Of a DNA stretch of 64,000 bases, positions 35,445 to 47,497 are shown in pieces; positions within the stretch are counted from its first letter, which is position 1, and the number at the start of each line of letters is the position of its first letter. Source of the DNA: Artocarpus heterophyllus (Eukaryota > Streptophyta > Magnoliopsida > Rosales > Moraceae); contig CM046340.1 of NCBI GenBank assembly GCA_025403435.1, forward strand, positions 10,206,420 to 10,270,419. Direction: 5' to 3'. Under the pieces are notes generated by a model, which saw only the letters and a list, made by a program, of their open reading frames with translations, did no database searches and was not told where the DNA came from. A program made the translations under genes and the position numbers.

Positions 35445-35620
35445 TTGAGACATGTCCGTATGTCCTTTCGGGACATTTTTGGTATCTCTATAGGGAAATG
35501 TCACGCGTCCCATCAAGACATGTCCGCATACCTTTTTGGGACATTTTTCATATCCCTCGGAGACATACCTTATGTTGCACCAAGACATTTTTTAGATGTT
35601 CCTCAAAGATATTTTGTCCC
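35445..35620. repeat. Short GGGACAT/ACATGTCC repeat block, unit 3
   Basis: Same motif series as 12405-12560, with about four copies of the TTTGGGACATTTTT, TATCCCT and GACATGTCC parts. Confidence 0.7.
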
Positions 35621-36125
35621 TCAAAATTTTGACAGCAGATGAAAAAAATAAAAAAGAAAAATAGAGTCACCGAACATATTTTAGAACCAAGTTTTCATTT
35701 TTTTATAGACAATGAATTGGCAATCGACAATGGTATTATTACCGAACTGGAGATGGAAATTGTAACAAAAACTCTTTTAAACTTATATTTTCTCAAGCAT
35801 TACTCCTTTGAGATATTATTTAGTTTGCTTCATTTTTTGTTAATTTTTTTTTTAATTTTTTGCTTTAGTGCATAAAAAAAATCTCTTCCAACCACGAACT
35901 TTGATTTTGTCTTTAAGGTTTTTTTTTCCTCTAAGTCCTTCAATTTTTTTTTTCTCAATTGGTCAATTAGTGCTGTCAATTTTTCGAAGAAGCCAATGTA
36001 CATATAAAGTTCAACTCAATTCTGAGTATGTGATAGTTGATCATCAGTGCATTGTCCGTTATGTGGTTTCAAATTTCATTAGAGTTAAGAACTCTTTTAT
36101 TAAAATACGCCATTCACCACAACAA

Positions 36126-36131
36126 TTTATT
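36126..36131 (-). terminator. Candidate poly(A) signal, MLP copy 3
   Basis: AATAAA on the minus strand, 172 bp past the stop. Confidence 0.45.
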
Positions 36132-36303
36132 GCTTATAAAGGCTTTGCTTTGCTTCTCCGAAGGTCGGAAAGCAAATTAGCCAAACCTTCCATACACAAA
36201 GATCACACATTAGCCACATTACACATTACGGAAGCCCTTAATTAAAGCTTCCGATCCATTATTTAGTTAATAGTGTACTTCCACAGCAGGGTCTTCCCCT
36301 GCA

Positions 36304-39300
36304 TTATGCATTGTTGATAAGGTAAGCATCTATAGTTTTGTAAAGAATTGCCGCTAAGTCGAAGTACTTAGAAGGATCTGGAACAGCCTCATTCTTCTTC
36401 TCATATTCAACAGTAGTTTTCACAACTGAGCCATTTCCGTTGGCCTTATCGGTAGCCTGAACTATGATTTTGCAACTATTATATAGGTTCCTAATCAGTT
36501 CTCCGTCTATGGCCTTCTGAGTCACAGTTTTGTTTTTGTCATCTGTGGCTTCAACTAGCGCTGTACAAAACTCAGAAGAGACATTACCTGTCATAGTAAG
36601 GAAAAAATTGCGAATTGATCAATAATCTAGCCCCAAAGTGCTTTAAAAACTATAATATTTAATTTGGCAATAATTTTTCCGTCCTATAAAATATCCAGAA
36701 CATAAAATCATAAGCTCTGTATGGCACTTCCTAGCTAGGTTAGCAGCCACTAGAAACCCCATCCCATGCCACATTAAACTCTCATGATGCTATTAGAGAG
36801 AGAATGCAAAACAGACAAAATTCATGAAAAATTAAATAGCAACCCGTCGGGTTTAATAAAAAAGGACATCTATGCAAATCAAAACCATGGAAGCAAGCAC
36901 AAGCGATAACTAACTCATGAAGGACTAGCCGAGACCTATATACTTTTGAAAATCAGTTACTATAATTAGACCAGTTTAAAAACCTAACTTGTAGATAGGC
37001 TATAGCATTTCAAAACAATGATGACGTTAGCATTGCAAAGGTGTTTAAGAAAAAAGTTCCAACTATAGAGTTTGAACCGCACATTGTAGTATGTGAAACT
37101 TTTATACTGTAATATATTTTCATTTTACATTGTGACATGTGAGAATTGTATATTGTTTGTGATTTGAACTCTAGTCTCGCAAATACCTATTGGGGAATTA
37201 GACGTCTCCTAATTTCAAGGACCGCAAGAACGAATAATTGTGGAAAAGAAATTGGAGAAAAGAATAAAAGAGAGACACCAAATTTTTATACAGGTTCGTT
37301 CAAATTCGAGACTACGTCCTGTTTCTGCCGCTTGCAGATTCTACTATGATGAAGGAGATTACAGATTACAAGCGAAGTTTCTTACATACTCTCAAATTGT
37401 GTTTACCAAAACTCTCTTCTACCCAGCACACTGTGGGAATTTTTTCTCTCTCAAGGATAGAGCTCTCACAAAATATGCCTCACACAAAATAATGCCACTC
37501 ACAATGTCACACACACAACCCTAGCCACCTTATGTCTATTTATACCCAAAGGAAGAGAAAAATAACAACTAATGAGAAACCCTAGTAGTTTTCCCTTTTT
37601 AGGGCGTTTGAATTCAACTCTGACTCAAAAAATATCACGCAACACTACGCCTCGGTGCCGCGATGCTCAATGCCCAGTGCCTAGGCGTTCTTGTTCCAGC
37701 GCCGCGACACTCTCCTGGCAAAGCCATGGTGCTACCTCTCTACCTCACGAGTGCTGCGTTTCTCTTTTTTTCTTCCTTTTTCCTAGAGTGTTGACTTGAT
37801 TTAGCTTCACATCTGCAACAATCTCCCACTTAGAGACTAATCAATCACCACGTCTCCATTGCAGCGGCGACAACTTCTCACGCCTCATGGAAAAGTCCAA
37901 CTGAAGTTGCGCACAACTTCAGTTTCTCGATCAGAACCGTCTTGGTGAGCATATCTACTGGATTCTGACTCCTAAGAATTTTTTCAAGCTTCAACACTCC
38001 ATCTTCCAAAGCTGACCTGATGAAGTGATACCGTAATTGTATATGCTTCGTCCTAGCATGAAATGTGGGATTTTTTGTCATGAATGGCGCTCTGACTATC
38101 ACTGTGTAATGCACTCCTTTCCTACTTATAACCCAGCTCTTCTAGAAACGACCGCAACCAAATCATCTCCTTGCTCGCTTCTGTCATTGCCACATACTTT
38201 GCTTTTATTGTAGAGAGTGCAACTATTTTCTACAGCTTCGAGACCCAACTAATTGTAGTGCCACCCAAAGTATAGACATAATTGGTGGTACTTTTTCTAC
38301 CATCAATATCTCCAGCCATATCAGTATCTACATAGCTTTATAGTCCCAAGTTTGACTTCTTAAAACACAGTGCTAAACCCACAGTACCTCTCAGATATCT
38401 GAGAATCCACTTCACTGCCTCCTAATGCTGCTTACCTGGATTGCTCATGTACCTACTCACAACTCCTATTGCATATGCAATGTCCGGTCTGGTATAAACC
38501 ATGGCATACATGAGACTACCTATAGCAGAAGCATAAGGCACCTTGGCCATGTGGTCTCGTTTCTGCTCTGTGGTTGGTGATTGCTCCTTTGACAACTTGA
38601 AGTGACTGGCCAAATGAGTACTCACAGGCTTCGCATTACTCATGTTGAATCTATTTAGCACCTTTTCAACATATTCTTCCTGTGACAGTTTCAGTGCATT
38701 ACTGTTCTTCGTTATTCTCATCCCAAGAATTTGTTTTGCTGCACCCAAATCCTTCATTGTAAACTCCTTCGACAGCTCATTCTTTAGCTTGTCAATCTCT
38801 TGTTTGAAACCTCCTGCTATCAGCATGTCATCGACATATAGCAACAATATAATATAGGAGTCATCAAAATTCTTCACATAACAACAATGATCTCCATGAC
38901 ACCTCAAGAAACCATTGCTGCACATAAAATTGTCAAACTTCTTGTACCATTGCCTAGGAGCTTGTTTGAGGCCATACAAGCTCTTCTGAAGCTTGCACAC
39001 CATGTTCTCCTTACCCGGTACTTTAAAACCTTATGACTGCTTCATGTAGATCTCCTCCTCCAAATCACCATGGAGAAAAGCTGTCTTGATATCCAACTGT
39101 TCCAAGAACAAGTCCTCATTTGCCACTAGCGCTAGTACCATCCTGATCGTGGTTAGCTTCACCACTGGAGAAAAAATCTCATTGAAGTCGATGCCTTCTT
39201 TCTGCTAAAAGCCTTTTACCACTAGCCTTGCCTTATACCATTTGCTGCCATCACTTTCATCTTTAATCTGGTATACCCACTTGTTGTGCAAAGCCTTTTT

Positions 39301-42300
39301 GCCCTGTGGTAACTCTATCAAATGCCATGTCTGATTGGACATTAAGGAATCCATCTCATCCCTCATGGCTAACTCCCACTTGACCAAATCTTCAGCCTCT
39401 ACGGCTTCATCATAGCTCTCTAGCTCACTTCTGTCGATCAACAAAATATATTGTAGAGAAAGGCAGTATCTCTACGACGGTCTGATGACTCTGCTAGTGG
39501 CAGGAGTCCTTTGGTTTCCTTCTGGAGTTATGTCTTCTTGGTCTTCAACCTCTGGATTTTGCACCTCCACTTCAGGAAGATCCTTCAATGGAATCACCTC
39601 AGGCTTCTTGTCTTCAGAACTTGAACCCCTGGAGTCAGTGCTGTCTCTGTCCTTATACAGAACACCTTCATTGAGGACCACATCCTTGCTCCTGATAATC
39701 TTTCGACTTTGGTCATCCTAAAAATGATAACCAAACTCAAGTCCACCATAGCCAACCAGAAAACACTTCTTTGACTTGGCATCCAGTTTACTTCTAGTAG
39801 CAGGATCAATATGAGCATAGGAAGCACACCCGAATACTCTCAAGTAAGAGAGATCAACCTTTTTGCCGCTCCATACTTCTTCCGGTAGCTTGAACTTCAA
39901 CGGTGTGGATAGACTTTTGTTGATCAGATGAGCTGCTGTGTTAATTGCCTCAGCCCAAAACGACTTTGGTAGCCCCGCATGCAACCTCATGCTTCTAGCA
40001 CGCTCGTTTAAAGTCCTGTTCATCCTCTCAGCTACCCCGTTCTATTGTGATTTCCCTGGAATAGTTTTCTTCATCTTTATTCCATTCTTAGCATAGTACC
40101 TCCTAAAATCTTCATCTAATATTCTCCCCCATTGTCAGAATGCAAGCACTTCACCTTCAAATCTGTCTCGTTCTCCACCATAGCTTTCCATCTCTTGAAA
40201 GCACCAAAGATATTAGATTTGTTTTTTCAGAAAGTAAACCTATACCTTCATGCTTAAGTCATCAATAAATATCACATAGTAATTAGCGCCACCAAGGGAA
40301 GTCACCGACGTAGGCCCCCACACATTAGTGTGAACTAGCTCCAATTTCCTAGACTTAGGCTCTCTACCAATCTTTGAGAAACTAACCCTCTTCTGTTTAT
40401 CAAAGATGCAGACTTCACACAAACTGTGATCAACAGTTTTTAAACCTGGCAATTTTCTTTTACAGTGAAGCACCTTCATTCCTTTCTCACTCATGTGACC
40501 AAGCCTATAATGCCATAGCTTGGTATTAGCAGCAGAGTCAGCAACTGCTATGGTATCTCTGCAACTAGAGTTCATATAGAGAGTTTCAGCCTTGCGTCCC
40601 AAGCAACAACCATTGCTCCCTTCGTGACTCTCCAACCTCCACAATTGAAGGTTACTTTATGTCCTTCATCATCCAGTTGCCCCATCAAAATCAAGTTATG
40701 CATTAGTTTGGGAACATGTCTCACCTTATGAATCTTCCACATAGACCCATTAGGCATTTTTAAACTGACATCCCTAATGCCAACAGTATCCAAAGGTTCT
40801 CTGTCAGCAACATAAACCTTACCATGATTTCTAGCAACGTAGTTCTCCAGAACATGACGGTGTGCAGTGGTGTGGAATGATGTTCCTAAATCTGTCACCC
40901 ACGAATCAAAAGAATTGTCAACAGACAAGATTAACGCATCCTGTGCCTCTTCCGTGGAGGTGTTAGCAGCATCATTGCTCTTGTCTTTATTATTCCTTGG
41001 AGCCCTGCAATTCTTTTTCAAGTGGCCGATTCTCCCACAATTCTAACACTCCATAGTCCTACCGTTTCTTGACTTGCTTCTTCCATTCCTTGACTTACCT
41101 CTCCTACCATTATCCCTGTTGGAATGCCTCTCAAGTTTCCTGCCCCTATTATAAACATTAAGAGCCGAGTTCGATGTTGAGGCTTTACTCGAGTCCTTCC
41201 TGCGAACTTCTTTCACCAGAATGGAGTTTCTGACATCAACAAACTTCAATTTTGCATTCCTAATTGAATTTGTAATGGCCACCCTTATGGGTTCCCAACT
41301 ATTCGATAACGAGGCCAAGAGGATTAGGTCATTGATCTCATCATCAAATTTAATCTCTACTGAGACCAATTGGTTTTGGACGGTGTTGAAATTGTTCAGA
41401 TGCTCTACCACCGAGGCACCTTCAGGCATTTTTAAATTAAAGAGCTTCTTCATGAGATGTATCTTGTTATTGGTTGAGGGCTTCTCATACATCTCTGATA
41501 GAGCCTTCATCATCCATGTTGTAGTATTCTCCTTTGCAACGTTGTGGGCCACATTCTTTGACAGGGTCAAATGGATCACACCCAGCACCTGTCTATCAAG
41601 GAGATTCCACTCCTCATCCTTCATCCCTTTGGGCTTATTACCAAAGGGAAAGTACAGTTTTTTGCTATATAGGTAGTCTTCCACTTGCATCCTTTAATAG
41701 GAAAAATCTAAACCATCAAATTTGGTGATACCGGCTGTCGAACCTTCTTCTCCCGTCATCGTTCTTGATCCAAACCTCATCTCTGATACCAGTTGTTGGG
41801 GAATTAGGCATCTCCTAATTCCAAGGACCGTAAGAATAAATAATTGCAGAAAAAAATTAGAGAAAAGAAGAAAAGAGAGACACCAAATTTTTATACAGGT
41901 TTGTCCAAATTCAAGACTACGTCCTGTTTCTGTCGCTTGCAGATTCCACTATGATGAAGGAGATTACAGATTACAAGAGAAGTTTCTCACATACTTTCAA
42001 ATTGTGCTTACCAAAACTCTCTTCTACCTAGCACCCTGTGAGAATTTTTTCTCTCTCAAGGATAGAGCTCTCACAAAATATGCCTCACACAAAATAATGC
42101 CACTCACAATGTCACATACACTCAACCCTAGCCACCTTATGTCTATTTATTCCCAAAAGAAGAGAAAAATGGCAACTAACCCTAATAGTTTCCCGTTTTT
42201 AGGGCGTTTGAGTTTGACTCGGACTCAAAAAATATCGCTCAACACAATGCCTTGATACCGAGGCGCTCGAAATGAGCTCTGTGGCGCCACGACGCTATTC

Positions 42301-42848
42301 ACTCAGCGCCACGGCGCTCAATGCCCAACGCCTAGGCGCTTTATGCCCAGTGCCTAGGTGCCCTTCAACCAGTGCCGCGGCACTCTCCTGGCAGAGCCGC
42401 GGCGCTGCCTCTCTGCCTCACGAGCGCTGCGTTTCTCATTTTTTCTTCCTTTTTGCTAGAGTATTGACTTGATCTGGCTCCACATCTGCAACAATCATAT
42501 AGTTTATCCAAAAGTTCAAACGAAAGCTGCTACATTGCAATTTTTATTTTGTGCTACAAATTATTATCACTTTAGTATTTTGCATGATAGAAAGATAAGA
42601 TCTAATAATATTAAAAAAAAAAATTAATATACTATAAGTTTGGAATTAATTTCCTGACCAGCAGGAACAAAAATCCATTTCCTGATTGAACCGGTGGACT
42701 CCCAGTCACCCTTGATCAGCTGCACGTCCTTTACCACGTTATGGCACATCTTGGGCAGCTGGTTTGGTTTGTTCTTGAATGCCTGGTAGAACTTTTCAGC
42801 AGAGGACTTGATCTCCACCTGAAACTCCATTTTTGCTATTTGAGCCAT
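36304..42848 (-). CDS. MLP: MLP-like protein (Bet v 1 family), copy 3; intron carries a copia element
   Basis: Exon 1 is 42659-42848 and exon 2 is 36304-36587. The spliced product is 157 residues with the Gly-64 intron. The donor is G|GTCAGG and the acceptor TATGACAG, both unchanged by the insertion. The intron is 6071 bp, of which 5306 bp is Copia-2, lying in the same orientation as the gene. Residue changes special to this copy are Phe-9, Ala-23, His-36 (Pro elsewhere) and Asn-115. The reading frame is intact. Whether it splices correctly depends on skipping the LTR poly(A) and splice sites. Confidence 0.87.
37188..37820 (-). repeat. Copia-2 3' LTR, 633 bp
   Basis: In plus orientation it begins TATTGGGGAATTAG (the expected TG has become TA) and ends ATCTGCAACA. 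A good TATA box is present on the minus strand (GGTATAAATAGAC, 37537-37544). It has a shorter GC-rich repeat cluster than the 5' LTR. Confidence 0.93.
37821..37833 (-). other. Copia-2 polypurine tract
   Basis: The minus strand reads CTAAGTGGGAGAT directly next to the 3' LTR, the usual plus-strand primer of plant copia elements. Confidence 0.85.
37834..39444 (-). pseudogene. Copia-2 reverse transcriptase and RNase H, broken
   Basis: RT starts in 39205-39444 ([23 protein letters not shown]) and continues in 38422-39003, where YVDD is at 38827-38838 and [16 protein letters not shown] follows. Stops interrupt it near 39036 and after PGKQH at about 38421 (TAG where Trp is expected). RNase H continues with [12 protein letters not shown] and [10 protein letters not shown] (37878-38114), with a frameshift near 38080. 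Confidence 0.9.
39445..40644 (-). pseudogene. Copia-2 pre-integrase, integrase and linker, broken
   Basis: The zinc-finger His pair (HYRLGH) is near 40512, with CEVC downstream. The first catalytic Asp of integrase is lost: [11 protein letters not shown] to AAT. The second (HSDNGG) and the Glu ([10 protein letters not shown]) remain but are separated by frameshifts at 40020-40240. The segment 39718-40023 encodes [18 protein letters not shown] and the [10 protein letters not shown] part. The linker to RT is at 39472-39681. Confidence 0.88.
40645..41759 (-). pseudogene. Copia-2 gag and protease, broken
   Basis: The gag ATG is probably 41757-41759 ([10 protein letters not shown]). A TAA follows LDFSY, where Trp is usual. 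The main gag frame is 41043-41690, ending in TAG within the zinc knuckle ([17 protein letters not shown]). In the protease the DSG catalytic motif has become DLG (near 40890, TCA to TTA), so it would be inactive even if expressed. Confidence 0.9.
41778..41791 (-). other. Copia-2 primer binding site
   Basis: The minus strand reads TGGTATCAGAGATG, matching the initiator Met tRNA site, two bases from the LTR. Confidence 0.92.
41794..42493 (-). repeat. Copia-2 5' LTR, 700 bp
   Basis: In plus orientation it runs TGTTGGGGAATTAG to ATCTGCAACA. It is about 65 bp longer than the 3' LTR because of extra GC-rich CGCC/GGCGC copies (42250-42420). The TATA slot on the minus strand (42143-42151) reads GAATAAATAG, so the promoter that would drive the element has lost its consensus. 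Confidence 0.93.
42250..42420. repeat. GC-rich CGC-type quasi-palindromes in the Copia-2 5' LTR
   Basis: Variants of AGCGCC(A/G)CGGCGCT and CAACGCCTAGGCGCT alternate every 15-25 bp. The corresponding part of the 3' LTR (37645-37740) has fewer units. Confidence 0.75.
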
Positions 42849-42940
42849 TCTCTTTTGTTATCCTACCTGAGAAATTTGGTTATAGTACTGTACTCTTTGG
42901 CTGAAGAAATGTTGTGGTTGGGAAGGTACTTAGATCCTTG

Positions 42941-42949
42941 CATTATATT
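42941..42949 (-). promoter_or_regulatory. Candidate TATA box, MLP copy 3
   Basis: The minus strand reads CCAATATAATGC, about 95 bp before the ATG. Confidence 0.5.
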
Positions 42950-43848
42950 GGCGAAGAAGAAATATTTTTTTATTCAATAATATTATCAACTGGAATTTGA
43001 TGCTGTTAAACTAATTTTTTCATTTCAGCATCTCTTTGTGGACCATTTCGAAAACTACATAAAAAAATTAATAAAAGTTTATCAATTCGTCGTCATTGTC
43101 ACTTGCTTATCCAATAGCATATAATAACCGAATTTTTGTGTCCTTTTTTTTTTAATCTTTGAATCAGAATCTGTGGCATGGTCCTCATGGATTAAGACTT
43201 AAAGAAAGAGATATATGGAATCTTTTTATCACTAATTAGTAAATGGAGTGAGAAATTGAGATAAAGAAACTTAGCATATCCAATTAGGTTGGCACCCGCT
43301 AAGAAAATCAAACAAAGACGACACTCTAATTTATTAAAAGAGAAAGAAGAAGGAAAAAAAAAAAAAAAAGTTCAGAGTCCAACCACAAGGGAAAACCAGA
43401 CAAACAACGAGACAACCATGTAGAAAGGGTAAACAAAAACAACTTGAAATTAAACCACTTCCCTTTTGAATGCGAAGATCACAGGGAAGTTTTCTTATCA
43501 TATTGAGTCATTGCATCTTTATGCAAATTATTTAGATCCTCTACCTGATCCCAAACCTTGAAACCACTATGTCCACTACTTTTGAAGCAAGTGTATACTT
43601 ATTAATATTCTCATTCTGCTATGACATTTATGTGATACGAAATCTTATCGATGCATTATATATTTATTTGTGAAAAGAATGTTATATTGTATTTCTTTGA
43701 TAAGCTAAACTGTAATTGTTAATGTTGGATACAGCTCACTCCTTCTCTATAGTCTGTATGTTCTTTGAGAAATTTGATGGAAAGTCCAAGTTAAAATTCA
43801 AACTAACTTTGGTACTTACGCATGAATATATATATATGTATATATTTA
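42950..43848. other. MLP copy 3 upstream region
   Basis: No gene. It is homologous to 14989-15970 and 24776-25671, with an A-tract at 43357-43373. Confidence 0.55.
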
Positions 43849-44410
43849 TAGGGTCATGCTTCTTCCATCCGGATAGAAGCTTCATTTATTTATACTCATC
43901 CATTCAGATTTGAATGGACGGACAAGATCATCTCAAGGGCAATGAAATTACAGATGACCAACGTTTCCCTTAACCGCTTAATGGTATCTAACCAGACCCT
44001 CAAAAAAATTTTTTTTTAAATGACTGAGGAATTGAAACGACACATTTTTGTGTCATTTGCGGTATCTTCTTCTTTCGTTTGGCAATGACGAGCCTAATTA
44101 AAGCCCATATAATTCTTTGCACACATGTAGACTTTTTGGTATAGACAGTCTATAGTTTCTTTGCTAACGAGACACTAATATAGTTTATTATGTACAGTCC
44201 CAAAAGATAATGAGAAATCGAATCATGATTTTCATCCACCACTGAGCTCTCTTCTTCTTCTTTCCTAATTCTTCAATTTATCACAGATCAAAGGGATCAT
44301 TTTCTTCTCATTGTAATTGAATCTATTGAATATCATTGAATACCTAGATACTTTTCCCTTCATAAAAATAAGGCAAGTATGCACTCTGTATTTTTGCTGC
44401 TTTAGAAATG

Positions 44411-44444
<34 letters not shown>

Positions 44445-44875
44445 AGGAAATTAGGAATGAGTTCGAATTACTCAAATTGTTTTTGAAAAGTACTCAAATT
44501 GTATTAGCAAGCTTTTTATTATTACTCTAGCAAAAAAGAATTTTTTTTTTTTCTCTAGTGTTAAAGCAACAGAATTGTTATACTTTTTCTTTTTGATTCT
44601 GAGGGTAAAAAGTTATATGTAAAAAAAGGTTATTCGTCTAAGATAAAAAAAAGTCAATAAAATTTTAGATTTTATTTGGGGTAAAATAAAATCCATGTTT
44701 AGTAGTAAAAAAAATCAATGAACAAAAAAGCAGAAATAAGATTAGTTACTATGAGTTACGTGCCATTTTAAACAGCGTGACGTTCCACTCTCAAAAATTA
44801 CATTGTCGTTCTCTTGATCCAGTCCGTATATGTACAAGGACATATGTGCCCATCAATTGAAGACAAAATTATTAA

Positions 44876-45034
44876 GGGGCCGTTTGGTATTGTTTTTAAA
44901 ATAAATGAAAATGTTTTTATTTTGAAAAATAGAAATTTTTTAAGAATTGTGCTGAGGGTGTTTTTAAAATTTTTTTTCTCAAAAAACATGCGAAAACATT
45001 TCTAAAAATTTTGAAAACAAAAACAAATAGAGCC
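44876..45034. mobile_element. Harbinger-like MITE, 159 bp, unit 3
   Basis: Same element and same site as 26692-26848, with TAA at both sides (44873-44875, 45035-45037). The right end has decayed to AATAGAGCC. The shared position shows it was present before units 2 and 3 separated. Confidence 0.78.
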
Positions 45035-45804
45035 TAAGATACCCAATCAACTCATCAGCTATACTGGGAATATCTAGTTTAACAACAATTACAAGCGAAA
45101 TTAGATAAAAAAAAAATCAATCTTATATATATATATATATATATATATATAAGATTTTACTTCCATCCATCTGAATGGAATTTTCATCTAAGGTTTAAAA
45201 CAAGGTTAGGTACATAATGTAGTTTAATTATAGTTAATGAGTCTAGGCGGCATGGTTAGGGTTGTAGGCTAAGATAAATAATCCTCTTGCAACCTACTAC
45301 AACTGGTTTTAGCTTGGCTGACCTAGACAAGTGGCAATTATATATGCACATTGTGGGCATTTTTGGGAAAAAAAAAATACACAGACTGCATTGCTGAAAT
45401 GACCATGTAACTTGGTGATGGTCAATCGTAACTTGCATTGATTTTTTATGTAACATACCGTACAAAAGTGGTTTGAAAATTAATTTTTTTTATTTGATTA
45501 TGTATAGGTATTATCGTCAATTTACATTTAGGGATGGATAGGTGAAAATGACGATGTAACCCAACGATATTAAAATGTAACTTACATTGACATCATGTGT
45601 AACTTTTGTTGTCCTCGTACATCAGTGCAAGAAAAATCAATTTTTTGATGTTGTTTCTGTGGAGAGTGATATTTGTAATATTAGAGATTCGTAATGGTAA
45701 TATTTTTGCACATTACCTACTAATTCAAAAAGCTGAAGCAAGTTTTTTTTTTTTTTTTCAAAAGTTAGAGGAGTTTCATTCTTCTAAGCGTATCTGCAAG
45801 TTTT

Positions 45805-45837
<33 letters not shown>

Positions 45838-45869
45838 TTTCTAGTGGATGACATGCTACAAGTTGAGAG

Positions 45870-46525
45870 AGATAATTAAATGGATGGTAAGTCTGATCAA
45901 GATCATCCTCGTTGAGTTGAAAGTTGGAGGAGTTGTCATAGTGTCAGTAGTTGTTAAAACGATCATCTATTATGGAGTGAATAACAGGCCTGTAGACACT
46001 ATCTTCATCCATCCGGTTGTCGCGTGCCGATGTATTTGGTGTTTCGTGCTGGCTTGCCGTCGCATAGGGTTGGGACCTTTGAGTCGATGAGCTTGATGAA
46101 ACGTCAATAGTCTTACCTTGCCAACCTTTTTGAGGGCATGTTTGCCTATTGTACCTGTATCCCTTGCAATGATTACACTCCTTTCTAACAATTTCTAAGT
46201 TGTACCCTATTCCCGTAGTCTCTGTTTGACTAACTATTTTTAGACCCTTTGTTTCGCATGACAATGGGGTCTTTCACTATTTGGGTCTGAGCAGCTGTAG
46301 TATTCACTTCACTTGCATTGTCTTGTTGTGGCGATGCTTGCTCCATATTTTGGAATAGGTTTTCAAATTTAGCAGTCAACCTTGAAATCTCCAGCTTTGT
46401 CTTAGGGAAAAAGTTTAGAAGCGTGGTGGCATAGAATGATAGTTTGTTAAAATCTGCCGATAAGGAACCGTATCTAACCATTTGCCTAACCTAGCAATCA
46501 TCATCAACAACAACAAACTTGGTTC
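45870..46525 (-). pseudogene. FAR1-related (FRS) C-terminal fragment, unit 3
   Basis: It contains [16 protein letters not shown] and DPIVMRNKGSK (46230-46481), then the frame-shifted ECNHCKGYRYNRQTCPQKG (from 46264 leftward) and the Ser-rich tail. A stop near 46490 also interrupts the upstream side. Same break as in unit 2. Confidence 0.56.
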
Positions 46526-46625
46526 CTTTTTTTTTTTTTTTTTGGCCTAATAAGAACATGGCTAACTTGGCAATATCTTTGGATGGGCTGTCTCAACCAC
46601 AGAGCGCATCGCATAGGAGACATAC

Positions 46626-46754
46626 GTTTTACTCTTTGTTCGTACGCAGTACAATCGTGCATCATGAGAGCAGCTGCTTCTCCATTTAATGGATCAGAGA
46701 GGTTCAGATACAAAAGGAGTTGAGGAAGAAATACTTCAAACACATTCGCCACGT
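46626..46754 (-). pseudogene. Captured UBC4/5/6-type E2 exon, unit 3 (frame intact)
   Basis: 129 bp between TTTTGTTTCAG and GTATGT. It reads [14 protein letters not shown] and [13 protein letters not shown]. The last exon base has changed from G to C, which weakens the donor context. Confidence 0.77.
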
Positions 46755-47497
46755 CTGAAACAAAATTCAAAATGCAACAATCAAAACCCCTCAATTTCAG
46801 AAGCTAAGACAAATATCTTGGAGCACAAGAAAATTCAATAATAGTAACATATCCTTATAAGCAAAATATTTTACCAGTTTACGTAGTGTGATATTGAAGC
46901 CAAATAAGCAACTAAAATTTTGACTAAAAGATTGAGAAATAAAGTTAGGGGAACGAAAGTAACATAAAAAAAATGTGATCGAAGAGGAAAAAAAATTAAT
47001 AGTCAAGGATGGCTTTATTACAGAAGGACATTCAACTTTGGTGAAAGAAATTTAATTATTTTTATAGTAAATATAAGCACATTCAACTATTTATCCTATT
47101 TAATGACCCCTCCCAAACGGGATTTTACCTTTTTGATAATTAAAAGCAATTATAATTTCCCAACTTTTCCTATTTGCATATACACGCCTGTAAAGTATTG
47201 ATGGCGGAAGAAAGGACCTAGTTGGAGGCATTTTCTTAGGCTTCACATGTTGATTAAATAGTCGAAATGAGGCCAACTGAAGGACTCAAAGACCTGTTGC
47301 AAGTAAAGTACTCCTAGGGAAACGAGATGTCGTTGCTTATCACTTAAAAACGAGTGATTTAACCGGTTGCCTCCAGTTGCAAGTAAAATGCAATCCTTTG
47401 CTCATTTGGACATTAATCCTCACCGCTTAATGCAATTTGGATGGCTCAAATTTATTAGAGAGAGCTTCCATCCGAAAGGACGGAAGTGCCTCCCTAT

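Larger units (their letters stand above)
37188..42493 (-). mobile_element. Copia-2: complete Ty1/copia element, 5306 bp, in the MLP copy 3 intron
   Basis: Two LTRs (37188-37820 and 41794-42493) enclose, on the minus strand, a primer site, gag, protease, integrase, RT, RNase H and a polypurine tract. Uninterrupted intron sequence in unit 2 (AAATACCATATAGTTTATCC at about 24308) marks the insertion point. The target duplication is not clean (ATACC at left, AATC at right). Stops and frameshifts in all domains make it defective. Confidence 0.95.
43849..47497. mobile_element. (TA)n-flanked element with inverted ends, unit 3
   Basis: Same terminal sequences as in units 1 and 2 (TAGGGTCATGCTTCTTCC and CGGAAGTGCCTCCCTA). 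It has very long T-tracts at 44408-44444 and 45808-45835. It carries the MITE, the FAR1-related fragment and the UBC exon. The right side has lost part of a short motif near 47300 relative to unit 2. Confidence 0.5.
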
